Shown here: piece by piece, positions 25,391 to 33,967 of the stretch
Layout: each line of letters begins with the position of its first letter
How positions within the stretch are numbered: position 1 is the first letter of the stretch
From: an uncultured Treponema sp.
GTDB taxonomy: Bacteria > Spirochaetota > Spirochaetia > Treponematales > Treponemataceae
Reading direction: 5' to 3'
Length of the DNA stretch: 45,074 nucleotides
NCBI GenBank assembly: GCA_945877425.1
Contig: CAMCRZ010000020.1
Span: 1-45,074 of the forward strand
Translations under genes and position numbers: made by a program
Notes under the pieces: generated by a model
Told to the model about the DNA's origin: nothing
Seen by the model: the letters and a program-made list of their open reading frames with translations, nothing else
Databases searched by the model: none

Positions 25391-27938
25391 CGAAGATAAA
25401 AAAGTAAAAAAGACAGCGTCTGCAGTTAAGAAATCAGCAGCTGCAACCGCAGCAGCAAAAACTACGGCGAAAAAGTCAGCAGCTACAACCGCAGCAGCAA
25501 AAACTACGGCGAAAAAATCAGCAGCAGCTACAACCACAGCAGCAAAAACTACGGCAAAAAAGTCAGCAGCAGCTACAACCGCAGCAGCAAAAACTACGGC
25601 GAAAAAATCAGCTGCAGCTACAACCGCAGCAGCAAAAACTACGGCGAAAAAGTCAGCAGCTACAACCGCAGCAGCAAAAACTGTGGCAGAAGAGCATGTA
25701 CTTCCGACAGAAAAAACTGTTGCTGCAGAAGAAAAGCCTGTACTTAATCAGGAAATGGAAACTCCAACTTCAAGGGAAACTCCAGCTGCAACATCTTCAT
25801 CTTCAATAGAAGAAACTGAACAGAAAAAATCCGCCTCTCAGTCAGAAAAAAGCAGAATCATTATAATCCTTCTTCTTGCACTGATTTTTTTGCTTCTCGT
25901 TGCAATTGGAGCAGGAACTTTTGCACTTATTACTTTTGGAAAAAACAAGGCCAATGTTCAAAATCAGACAGTAGCAGAAAAAACTGACAATTCTGAAAAA
26001 AAAGAAATCATTCTTTCACGGGCAGCAGGTTATATAGAAAAAGGAATGTACGATCAGGCAATTTCTTTGCTGAACGACTATTTGAAGGAAAACTTAACTG
26101 ACACAGAAGAAGCAGATGCTTTGCTTGAAAAGGCAACGTCTTTGAAAAAAAACAGCAGCAGGGAAAATCCTTCAATTAACTTTGACTCTTCGGGAATTGA
26201 ATCAAGTTTTGACTCTTTGCGGGACGAACTTAACAGGCAGAACGAAGAACTGGCAAAACAAAATGCTGAACTTGCCCGTCAGAATGCTGAAAACTTAAAA
26301 AATGCACAGGCAAACGCTCAGGCTTTAAATGATTTTATAAAGCAACAGCAGAAAGCCGAAGAAGAACGTCGTGCCAAAGAAGCAGAAGATGAAGCCAGAA
26401 GAAAAAGGGAAGCAGAACAAAAAGCAAAAGCTGAACAGGAACGTCTTGCTCTTGAAGCAAAAAAAGCTGCAGAAAGTGCTGAACTTGCAAAAACAATTGC
26501 ACAGATAAATTCAGAAATTCAGCAGGGAAAAGCCCTTCTTAACTTAGGTGATGTTTCCGGCGCAATGGAACACTTTAACAAGGCTAAGGAAATCCTTCCT
26601 GCAAACGACAATGAATTTGCAGCAGCAAAATTAAGTGAAATTACAAGAGCCCTTTATGAATCTTCACAGAATTTAAATAGTCCGCAGAATAAAGAGGCTG
26701 CAGAGGCTTCAATACAGTATGCAGAAAAAACTCTTGCAGTTAACGACAAGGACAGTGCAGCCCATTACATTTACGGAATGCAGGCTTTTGAAAATAAAGA
26801 TTATGCACTTGCGGAAAAAGAACTTAAGGCAGCCGTTACAAATGAAAGCGATAATGCAAGTTATTATTATCAGCTCGGACGCATTCAGGCAAGCCAGAAA
26901 AAGTATGAAGAAGCAGCTGTGTCTTTTCAGTTGTGCGTAAAATACGATGACAGTTTTTATCAGGCTTACTACAATCTTGGATTTGTAAACGAAAAGCTTA
27001 AAAAGACAAGCCAGGCACTTACTTTTTACAGACGCTCTTACGCAATCAATAAGGAATACGAAAATGCTTATCTTGCAGCAGCCAGACTTCTTGTAAAGCA
27101 GGGTGATTATAACGGAGCAATTGAAGCTTACAACGAAGCAGTAAGGATAAATTCTTCCAAGGCAAGCACTTTCAAGGAATTAGGTTCAGCCTGTTCTTCT
27201 GCAGGAAGATATAAGGAAGCCGAAAATGCTTTCAGAAAAGCTCTTTCTTACAATGGCACTGAGCAGGACGCTGTAACTAATTACAACCTTTCTACAGTTC
27301 TCTACAATCTTGGAAAACTTGATGATGCTCAGGAGTGTGCAAAAATAGCTTATGAACAGAGAAATACAGTTTCCAGACAGCTGCAGTCAAGCATTATTTA
27401 CAATTACGCTTTGATTTCGGATCAGCTTGTAAAAAAAGATCTGGCAATAATTCTTTACCAGGAAGCCATATCTGCAGATCCGGCAAACGTAAAGGCAAAA
27501 ATTAATCTGGCAGTTCTTTGTCTTGAAGAAAAACAGGTTGATACAGCAATTACGCTTTTACTTGACGCTTATGCAAGGGAAAACAATAACTTTGAAGCAA
27601 ACAACAATCTTGGCAATGCATATAAAATAAAAGGCGATTATAAAAATGCAATTGAATATTACTGCAATGCATTGAAAATTCAGCCTAGAGATACAGTTGT
27701 AAAGGAAAATCTTGCAAAAGCTTACGTTGCCTGCGAACAGTGGGCTAATGCAAAAAGCGTTTATGAAGACGTAATTAAGGCAAACACGGAAAACTACGAT
27801 GCATTTTTTGATCTTGCAAAAGTATGCATTTCCCTTAACGAAAATTCTGAAGCGGAAAAATATCTTGTCTACATTCAGGAAAAAAATCCGTCATTTAAAT
27901 CAGAAGAAGTTAAGGCACTTCTGCAGTCTGTAAAATAA
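25365..27938 (+). CDS. Inner-membrane TPR protein with cytoplasmic Lys/Ala-rich repeat
   Basis: This 857-residue protein has a cytoplasmic N-terminus carrying five to six copies of a KKSAAATTAAAKTTA-type repeat (about residues 24-110), like the C-terminal tail of histone H1. A Glu/Thr/Ser-rich linker follows, then one membrane segment at about 165-190 (RIIIILLLALIFLLLVAIG), a Lys/Glu coiled coil and ~11 TPR units to the end. The topology is probably type II, with TPRs in the periplasm and the basic repeat inside. Its start overlaps the previous TPR gene by 26 bp. The function is unknown; the basic tail could touch nucleic acid or acidic proteins, which is inference. Confidence 0.82.
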   Translation: MTTKQNLNNEDKKVKKTASAVKKSAAATAAAKTTAKKSAATTAAAKTTAKKSAAATTTAAKTTAKKSAAATTAAAKTTAKKSAAATTAAAKTTAKKSAATTAAAKTVAEEHVLPTEKTVAAEEKPVLNQEMETPTSRETPAATSSSSIEETEQKKSASQSEKSRIIIILLLALIFLLLVAIGAGTFALITFGKNKANVQNQTVAEKTDNSEKKEIILSRAAGYIEKGMYDQAISLLNDYLKENLTDTEEADALLEKATSLKKNSSRENPSINFDSSGIESSFDSLRDELNRQNEELAKQNAELARQNAENLKNAQANAQALNDFIKQQQKAEEERRAKEAEDEARRKREAEQKAKAEQERLALEAKKAAESAELAKTIAQINSEIQQGKALLNLGDVSGAMEHFNKAKEILPANDNEFAAAKLSEITRALYESSQNLNSPQNKEAAEASIQYAEKTLAVNDKDSAAHYIYGMQAFENKDYALAEKELKAAVTNESDNASYYYQLGRIQASQKKYEEAAVSFQLCVKYDDSFYQAYYNLGFVNEKLKKTSQALTFYRRSYAINKEYENAYLAAARLLVKQGDYNGAIEAYNEAVRINSSKASTFKELGSACSSAGRYKEAENAFRKALSYNGTEQDAVTNYNLSTVLYNLGKLDDAQECAKIAYEQRNTVSRQLQSSIIYNYALISDQLVKKDLAIILYQEAISADPANVKAKINLAVLCLEEKQVDTAITLLLDAYARENNNFEANNNLGNAYKIKGDYKNAIEYYCNALKIQPRDTVVKENLAKAYVACEQWANAKSVYEDVIKANTENYDAFFDLAKVCISLNENSEAEKYLVYIQEKNPSFKSEEVKALLQSVK
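25434..25691 (+). repeat. Tandem 42/45-bp Lys/Ala repeat in the TPR gene
   Basis: Units begin at 25434, 25476, 25518, 25563, 25608 and 25653 (lengths 42, 42, 45, 45, 45 and a partial unit). Each begins tcagcagc and contains gcagcaaaaactacggc; the difference in length is one extra Ala codon. Near-identity across units indicates recent expansion or slippage. Confidence 0.92.
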
Positions 27939-27939
27939 T

Positions 27940-29790
27940 TTAAGTGCGCTTTACTAAAGCAAAAAGCTGAGCCTTTGTAATTTTAGTGTACACAGGCCTT
28001 CCGTGAGGGCAATGTGGATCTGGAAGTTCAAGGGCTAGCTTTGCTATCTGGGCTGCAGTTTCATCGTCTAAAACTGTACCGTCCATTACTGCACTTCGGC
28101 ATGCTGTAGATGCGGCTGTAGCTGTAAGTACATCTTTGGGATTTATTCTTTTCTGAAGAAGATCACGCTGCAAATCTCCTTCGCTGCCTTTCCATCGTAC
28201 CGGAACTGTTGAAACTTCCCATTTTCCGTTGCCGCAGTTTTTTATACTAAAGCCGCTTTCGTTAAGTCCGTCCTTTATTTCTTCAAGATAGTTGTCTTCT
28301 GATGCGCTGGAAGTCTGGATTGAGTAGGGCACAATAAGGTTTTGCTTTTCTCCTGATTTTTCCATTATTTCGTTAAAGCGCCTTCTTTCGTCTGCTGCGT
28401 GCTGGTCAATTATGTAAAGAGTGTCGTTTTTTTCAGCAATTAAAAATGTTCCTAAAGCACTTCCCACAAAATGAAAATTGTCAGAATCAGTTAAGGTGTT
28501 CTGAATGTAATTATGCTTTGTCTCCGGCTGTTCACCTGGTTTTTCATTACTCTGAAGTTCCTGCAGGATTTTTTCTGTATAGGATTTGTTTCCGTTCGAA
28601 AAGCTTCCGTTAAAAAAGCTGGTTCTGTAATCGCCTCTGAAATTTTTGTCTGGATAAGCATAATTTTTCGGGCTAAGATGAATGCTGCTTATTGTGGCTT
28701 TTTCAGAAGATCCAACTTGAGAAGAAAAATCTTTCTGTAATGAAGTTTCATAAAAACCGGACAGCTCTTCCTGAGTTTCTTCCAGAGTATCTTCCACTAA
28801 ATTTTTTACGGTATACTGCTTAAAAAAGTTCCGTACTGCTGAACTTACACCGCGGTGAAGTGAACTTAAGTCTTTGAACCGTGCTTCTTTTTTTGCAGGA
28901 TGAATGTTAAAGTCAACTTGGGAAGAATCAACTTTTGCAAAAAGACAGGCTACAGGGTGAGTGCCGTTTGGAAAATATCCTTCAGCACCATATTCAATTG
29001 CCTGAACAAGAGAATATTCGTTTATTTTTCTGCCGTTAACGTAAATGCTTATTTCCTTGCGGCTTGTTCTTGAAACAGAAGGTTCGCCTATAACGAGGGA
29101 AAATGACCAGTTGTTCTGGCTGTCTTTGGAATCTATCTGGTAAAAAAGATCTTCAGTTTCAAAAAGCTCCATTGCATCAACAAAACGCTCTTTTAAACTC
29201 TGACCTCCGCTAAGGTTAAGCTTTTCTTCACCGTCAACTGAAAAAGTAAATGATAAATCAGGACGAGGCAGAACTTTCTCCTGAAAAGTTGACTTGCACA
29301 TAAGGGCTTCACTTGCAGGACGCTTTAAAAACATTCTTCTTGCAGGAAAATTTTCAAAAAGTCCCTGGGTCTGTACAATTGTGCCTTCAGTTTTTGCTAC
29401 AGGAGTTATAACGTGATCTTCTGTAACGGAAGCATTCATTTTAAAACCGCCGCTTGTTATTTCAAGACGGCTTACTGCTGCCATAGAAGAAAGAGCTTCG
29501 CCTCTAAAGCCTAAAGTTGTAAGTTTAAGCAAATCAGTTTCGCTGGTGATTTTGCTTGTTGCATGAGGACGTGCACAGGCAGACAAATCTTCTTTCGTCA
29601 TACCGCAGCCGTTGTCTATAACCCTTATTTTTTCAATTCCGCCTTGTGTGATTTCTACATTTATTCTCGAAGCACCGGAATCAACTGCATTATCCATAAG
29701 TTCACGGACTATTGCATTTGGGCGGTCTATAACTTCACCAGCTGCAATTTTTCTTGCAACTTCAGCATTTAACTGTCTGACTGCAGCCAT
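27940..29790 (-). CDS. mutL: DNA mismatch repair protein MutL
   Basis: The protein is 616 residues. ATPase motifs of the GHKL domain are seen at the N-terminus: IAAGEVIDRPNAIVRELMDNAVDSGA, VIDNGCGM and LTTLGFRGEALSSMAAVS. The C-terminal dimerisation/endonuclease domain has IIDQHAADERRRFNE, close to the metal-dependent nicking motif DQHA(X)2E(X)4E, but the last Glu is displaced by one residue (Asn at the exact site). CRSAVMDG and CPHGRPVYTKI motifs are also present. The first Met at 29790 is immediately before the end of xseB (1 bp apart). A terminator is not evident at the convergent TPR gene, whose stop is 1 bp away. Confidence 0.97.
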   Translation of the reverse strand: MAAVRQLNAEVARKIAAGEVIDRPNAIVRELMDNAVDSGASRINVEITQGGIEKIRVIDNGCGMTKEDLSACARPHATSKITSETDLLKLTTLGFRGEALSSMAAVSRLEITSGGFKMNASVTEDHVITPVAKTEGTIVQTQGLFENFPARRMFLKRPASEALMCKSTFQEKVLPRPDLSFTFSVDGEEKLNLSGGQSLKERFVDAMELFETEDLFYQIDSKDSQNNWSFSLVIGEPSVSRTSRKEISIYVNGRKINEYSLVQAIEYGAEGYFPNGTHPVACLFAKVDSSQVDFNIHPAKKEARFKDLSSLHRGVSSAVRNFFKQYTVKNLVEDTLEETQEELSGFYETSLQKDFSSQVGSSEKATISSIHLSPKNYAYPDKNFRGDYRTSFFNGSFSNGNKSYTEKILQELQSNEKPGEQPETKHNYIQNTLTDSDNFHFVGSALGTFLIAEKNDTLYIIDQHAADERRRFNEIMEKSGEKQNLIVPYSIQTSSASEDNYLEEIKDGLNESGFSIKNCGNGKWEVSTVPVRWKGSEGDLQRDLLQKRINPKDVLTATAASTACRSAVMDGTVLDDETAAQIAKLALELPDPHCPHGRPVYTKITKAQLFALVKRT

Positions 29791-29791
29791 T

Positions 29792-30088
29792 TTACGAACG
29801 TGTTCCGTTTATTTCTGTTGGCGGATTAAACAAGTCTAAAACAGGACCTTCATCAGAGTCATCTTTTTTTGATTTTGTACGCTTAGGTTTTTCTTCTTCA
29901 TCAGCACAGGGAGAATTCATAAGGATTTGAATCTTGCTTTCCATAGCGTCAAGTTCCTTTTCCATTCCCTTGGCAAGAGTAATGCCCTGTTCAAAATCTT
30001 TTAATGCTTCTTCCAAAGTTACGTCACTTCTGCGGATAGATGCAGCCAGCTGTTCAAGTTTATTAAGTTTTTCTTCAAAGTTTTCCAT
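29792..30088 (-). CDS. xseB: Exodeoxyribonuclease VII small subunit XseB
   Basis: This 98-residue small subunit binds XseA to make exonuclease VII, which degrades single-stranded DNA bidirectionally to oligonucleotides. The N-terminal ~55 residues match the family (FEEKLNKLEQLAASIRRSDV, EEALKDFEQGITLAK, LDAMESKIQIL). The C-terminal ~35 residues form a Lys/Asp/Glu-rich tail (PKRTKSKKDDSDEGP) beyond the usual ~70-80-residue length. The gene sits 49 bp after xseA and directly before mutL in a repair operon. Confidence 0.93.
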   Translation of the reverse strand: MENFEEKLNKLEQLAASIRRSDVTLEEALKDFEQGITLAKGMEKELDAMESKIQILMNSPCADEEEKPKRTKSKKDDSDEGPVLDLFNPPTEINGTRS

Positions 30089-30137
30089 ATTTTATTCCTG
30101 AGTTTATTTTTTACACTGATTTTTTACAAGTCAGATT

Positions 30138-31334
30138 TTAATTTACTGTAGCAAAAATTTCTCCCTTGGCAGGAGTGATTTTTAATACTGAACCTTTTGC
30201 AGCATCTTCAGGGCAGCGGACTATTTTTCCTGTAGCACTGTCTGTTACCATAGAATATCCTCTTGCAAATACATTTTGTGGATTGCAGTTTTCAAGAGTC
30301 TGCACTGCTTTTTCCATGCGGATTTTTTTGTCCTCAAGAAAAGACTGAATGCTGTCAATTAAAGCCTGCCTTGCATTTTCCCATCTTGCTAAATAGGGCT
30401 GCTGAATGGTTCTAAGCTGAAGTTCCATATTTTCCGGAGTAAAAGTTTTCAGCATAAGGCGCAGTGAAGAAATACGTTTTTCTACAGCCTGATAAAATTC
30501 CTGCTTGTAGGAATTAAGACCTTCCTTTACTTCTGTAAGAACTGGAACGGCAAGTTCTGCAGCAGCACTTGGAGTGGGTGCCCTTACATCAGCAGCAAAA
30601 TCACTTAAAGCCCAGTCTATGTCATGACCGACTGCACTTATTACAGGAATGTGTGATTCAGCAACTGCCCGTACAACTTTTTCGTCACTGAAAGGAAGCA
30701 GATCTTCAAGAGAACCGCCGCCTCTTCCTACAATAAGAACGTCGCACATATTGTATTTGTTTGCAATTTTAATCATATTTTCTACAGTTGGAGCAGCACT
30801 GTCGCCCTGAACAATTGCAGGAAAAACTATAACGCTTACTTTAGGATTACGCCTTTTTGTTATGTTAAGGATATCTCTTAAAGCAGCACCTGTGGGACTT
30901 GTTACAACCCCTACAGTTTTGGGAAATAAAGGCAAAGATTTTTTTCTTTCCTGAGCAAAAAGACCTTCTTGAGCAAGTCGGCGCTTTCTTTCTTCTATTA
31001 TTTCCATAATGTCGCCAATGCCTGCTTTAGTCATGGAAGTGATTTGAATCTGATAGTTGCCCCGCTGAGGATAAACTGTAATTCTTCCCTTAGCCTGAAC
31101 TGTCATGCCGTCTTTTGGAGTAAAGTTTAAATACGAAGCATTGCCCCTGAACATAACGGCATTTATCTGGGAATCACTGTCTTTTAGTACAAAATAAAGG
31201 TGTCCTGTAGGATTTGGCCGGAAATTTGAAATTTCTCCCTTAAGTACGATTGAAGGAAAGGAGCCTTCCAGAAGATTTTTTATAAGTCCTGTTACCTGGG
31301 AAACTGTAAGAACTTTGTCTTGAGAATTTTCCAT
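30138..31334 (-). CDS. xseA: Exodeoxyribonuclease VII large subunit XseA
   Basis: This 398-residue protein has the N-terminal OB-fold (ISNFRPNPTGHLYFVLKDSDSQI) and catalytic core (VGVVTSPTGAALRDI, RRNPKVSVIVFPAIVQGDSA, LIVGRGGGSLEDLLPF, PVISAVGHDIDW, VRAPTPSAAAELAVP), all typical. A helical region and a C-terminal segment (ARGYSMVTDSATGKIV) follow. It begins the repair operon xseA-xseB-mutL, divergent from the spiro-SPASM gene with ~57 bp between the starts. It is slightly short for the family because the coiled-coil region is compact. Confidence 0.96.
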   Translation of the reverse strand: MENSQDKVLTVSQVTGLIKNLLEGSFPSIVLKGEISNFRPNPTGHLYFVLKDSDSQINAVMFRGNASYLNFTPKDGMTVQAKGRITVYPQRGNYQIQITSMTKAGIGDIMEIIEERKRRLAQEGLFAQERKKSLPLFPKTVGVVTSPTGAALRDILNITKRRNPKVSVIVFPAIVQGDSAAPTVENMIKIANKYNMCDVLIVGRGGGSLEDLLPFSDEKVVRAVAESHIPVISAVGHDIDWALSDFAADVRAPTPSAAAELAVPVLTEVKEGLNSYKQEFYQAVEKRISSLRLMLKTFTPENMELQLRTIQQPYLARWENARQALIDSIQSFLEDKKIRMEKAVQTLENCNPQNVFARGYSMVTDSATGKIVRCPEDAAKGSVLKITPAKGEIFATVN

Positions 31335-31391
31335 GCAACAATTCTAAACATTACCTTTAATTTAGACAAGAGAATTCCGATAATAGAAAAG

Positions 31392-33038
31392 ATGAAAAAT
31401 ATAGTATTTATTTATGCTGGATATTCCACAACAACCTCTTTTGAAAAGATTTTTGATGATAAGTCTGCTTTTGAAAAAGTTTTAGACTGGTGTAAGAAAA
31501 TAAAAAACTCTGCTGCCGTAGTGGTAGCGACAAGTGAAATTACTCAGGTTCCTGCTGTACAATGCCTTAAAGATGAAGGAGTAGAAAGTTTCAAAGTTTT
31601 AACTGAACGCTCATGGAACGTTGCTCTTCTTCTTGAAAAAATGAAGGAAAGCGTACAGAAATACGGTGCAGATGACGTTATTTTTACTTACGCAGATTTT
31701 CCGTTTCTGGACATTGCACTTACAGAAAAAATAATTGATTTCCACAAGCGCTATATTGCTGAATACACTTTTGCAGACGGATATCCTTTAGGATTTGCTC
31801 CTGAAATGATTGAAAAAGACGCTTTAGGCATAATTCTTGAACTTTCCCGCAACAGTCAGAAATCAATAGGGGAACTTCCTGTTCACAAAGATTCAGTTTT
31901 TGCCGTCATGAAAGGCGATGTAAATACTTTTGACATAGAAGCAGTTATTTCGCCAAAAGACTACAGAGGTTTCAGGTTTGATTTTTCTGTCCTTGAAAAA
32001 ATAAACAGGGAAGCCTGCGTAAACCTTTACAATGCAGCTAAAGAAAAAAACATTGAATTTTCAGCACTGGCACTTTCCGATCTGGCAGAAGTTACAGTTG
32101 AAGTTCAGAAAACAGTTCCGGCTTACTACGCAATTCAGATAGCAAGAAACTGTGCTACCTGTGCAGATTACAATCCTTACCCGAATGCATTTAAGAAAAA
32201 GTACGGGGCACTTCCTCTTGAAGGAAAAGGCCACGGGCAGGAACAGATGGACTTGCAGAAGTTTTCGTCCCTTATAAATGAAATAAGCAGGCTTTCTGAA
32301 AATGCAGTTGTAAGCTTGAGTGTTTACGAAGAACCGCTTACTGTTTCACGGATTGCAGATTACGTTTCAACTGTTCTTGAAAAGTCAGGTCTTTCCGTAA
32401 TTATTGAAACAGACGGAATGTTAGTAAAGCCTGAACTTATAGAAGAAATTGCAAACATAGTAAACATTATTCCTTCAAGAACAAACGGAATGAGCCCGAT
32501 CAGCTGGATAGTTGACATCGATGCATTCAGCGAAGAAACTTACAGTAAAATCCGCTCCAACACAGAACCGTTTTGCAGGGAAAAATCTGCTTACCAGAAA
32601 GCACTTGAAGCTGTTTCCATGCTGGAAGTGCTTTTCCCCGGAGAAGTTTATCCTCAGTTTACGCGGCTTAACGAAAACGAGCATGAACTTGAAGGTTTCT
32701 ACAGATACTGGCACGACGCAAAATCACCTTCAAAAGGCAAAGTCATAATCCAGAAGTACGACTGTTTCTGCAAAGCTCTTCCGGAACGCAAGCCTGCAGA
32801 TCTTTCGCCTTTACGCAGGAATCCGTGCTGGCACTTAAAAAGAGACATGACTGTTCTGGCTGACGGAAATGTTCCGCTGTGTAAGGAATTTATTTTTGAA
32901 GAAAGTCTTGGAAACGTTTTTAGCGAAGGTCTTGAAAATTTGTGGAATCGCTTTAACGAAGAACTTAAAAATCAGACAATGAACAATTACGGAAAAAAAT
33001 GCGGGGATTGTGATGAATACTATACCTTCAATTTTTAA
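31392..33038 (+). CDS. Spiro-SPASM protein (nucleotidyltransferase-like plus radical-SAM-like/SPASM)
   Basis: This 548-residue protein starts at the ATG at 31392; an upstream in-frame start at 31320 lies inside the divergent xseA gene and adds a non-conserved tail. The N-terminal ~230 residues look like a sugar-nucleotidyltransferase-type fold (MKNIVFIYAGYSTTT, DDVIFTYADFPFLD). Residues ~250-480 resemble a radical-SAM barrel, but only ARNCATCAD is present and no CxxxCxxC triad. The C-terminus is a cysteine-rich SPASM-like segment (CWHLKRDMTVLADGNVPLC, KCGDCDEYYTF). This matches the spirochete-only 'spiro-SPASM' family (recollection); its function is unknown. The next gene starts inside its end. 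Confidence 0.8.
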   Translation: MKNIVFIYAGYSTTTSFEKIFDDKSAFEKVLDWCKKIKNSAAVVVATSEITQVPAVQCLKDEGVESFKVLTERSWNVALLLEKMKESVQKYGADDVIFTYADFPFLDIALTEKIIDFHKRYIAEYTFADGYPLGFAPEMIEKDALGIILELSRNSQKSIGELPVHKDSVFAVMKGDVNTFDIEAVISPKDYRGFRFDFSVLEKINREACVNLYNAAKEKNIEFSALALSDLAEVTVEVQKTVPAYYAIQIARNCATCADYNPYPNAFKKKYGALPLEGKGHGQEQMDLQKFSSLINEISRLSENAVVSLSVYEEPLTVSRIADYVSTVLEKSGLSVIIETDGMLVKPELIEEIANIVNIIPSRTNGMSPISWIVDIDAFSEETYSKIRSNTEPFCREKSAYQKALEAVSMLEVLFPGEVYPQFTRLNENEHELEGFYRYWHDAKSPSKGKVIIQKYDCFCKALPERKPADLSPLRRNPCWHLKRDMTVLADGNVPLCKEFIFEESLGNVFSEGLENLWNRFNEELKNQTMNNYGKKCGDCDEYYTFNF

Positions 33039-33966
33039 TGCAAGAGTCATAAACTACACAGTTTCTGGCGGCGGAGAAGTTCCTGATAAAGTGCTTTTTC
33101 CTGTTACTTGTCTTGTAATAAACAGAAAAAATACTCAGTACAAATCACGGATATACGACAATCTGGCAGACAAAGGCTTTGCCCAAATCATCAGCGTTGA
33201 AACCAATCAGAAAGGAATAAGCGGAGAACTTCCTGTAAAAGATTATCCTTTTGTAAAATTTCTTGTAACAAGAGAAAACGTTACATGCGGCGACATGATA
33301 AACATAGGAATGCAGGAAGCTGAAAATCCTTACGTTCTTGTTCTGCCAAATGAACTGTGCGAAGAAAAAGTGCAGTTTACTCAAACACTTTACGAAAAGC
33401 TTGTTGAAAAAGAACAGTTTTGTCTTGTTCCCCGACTTTCTGATTCAAACCGCAAGCCTGTTCCCGTAATGTTCCGCCCTGAGTCAAAAAAGTCAGTTTT
33501 TTTTGTAGAACCTGATTTTTCTGCTGGAGAAGGAGAGCACACTCTTTATGCTGCAGATTTTGCCGGATTTTACAACAGGCAGAAATTTATTCAGCTTGGC
33601 GGATTTGATTACACCATTACTTCAAAATACTGGCAGAAACTTGATTTGTTTTTCAGAGCCTGGCTTTGGGGCGAAAAAGTTACGGTTGCTTCTGCAATGG
33701 AATTTTTTTACAGTGCAGCCGTTCCAGACGAAGACCAGAGTCCAGATCTTTCTTACTTAAGGTTTTATCTTAAAAATTTAGTTCCTGTCTTTAAAACCGA
33801 TCATGCGTACATACCTGTTTCATCATTTTTTGCATTTAAGCTCAGGAATTCCTGCGGATTAAACGAAAGCCTTTCCCAGTTTTCCGGGGCAAGAAAATGG
33901 ACTTATCAGAACAGATACCGTTTTAAAAAAGATGCAGTTATGCTTATAGAAGAATGGGGAAAATAA
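33013..33966 (+). CDS. Glycosyltransferase-like protein (GT-A/GT2-type fold)
   Basis: This ~317-residue protein overlaps the end of the spiro-SPASM gene by ~26 bp (GTG at 33010 or ATG at 33013; I took the ATG). The N-terminal half has the feel of a GT2-type domain (LFPVTCLVINRKNTQY, VTCGDMINIGMQEAENPYVLVLPNE), and ADFAGFYNRQKFIQLGGFDYTI recalls the acceptor-side loop of such enzymes. A clear DxD motif is not visible, so activity is uncertain. It belongs to the operon with the SpsF/PseG-like fusion, so a role in glycan synthesis is plausible. Its stop TAA lies one base before the next start. Confidence 0.6.
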   Translation: MNTIPSIFNARVINYTVSGGGEVPDKVLFPVTCLVINRKNTQYKSRIYDNLADKGFAQIISVETNQKGISGELPVKDYPFVKFLVTRENVTCGDMINIGMQEAENPYVLVLPNELCEEKVQFTQTLYEKLVEKEQFCLVPRLSDSNRKPVPVMFRPESKKSVFFVEPDFSAGEGEHTLYAADFAGFYNRQKFIQLGGFDYTITSKYWQKLDLFFRAWLWGEKVTVASAMEFFYSAAVPDEDQSPDLSYLRFYLKNLVPVFKTDHAYIPVSSFFAFKLRNSCGLNESLSQFSGARKWTYQNRYRFKKDAVMLIEEWGK

Positions 33967-33967
33967 A

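Noticed and set aside
25337..25537. 66-residue minus-strand open frame rich in Ala/Phe/Val
   Set aside because: It is an antisense product of the Lys/Ala repeat, with no ribosome site and no independent coding signal.
25434..25691. Possible CRISPR-like array
   Set aside because: The repeats are in-frame coding units with no unique spacers.
31320..31391. Longer start for the spiro-SPASM gene
   Set aside because: It overlaps the start of the divergent xseA and adds a tail with no family similarity; the ATG at 31392 opens directly into the conserved first strand.
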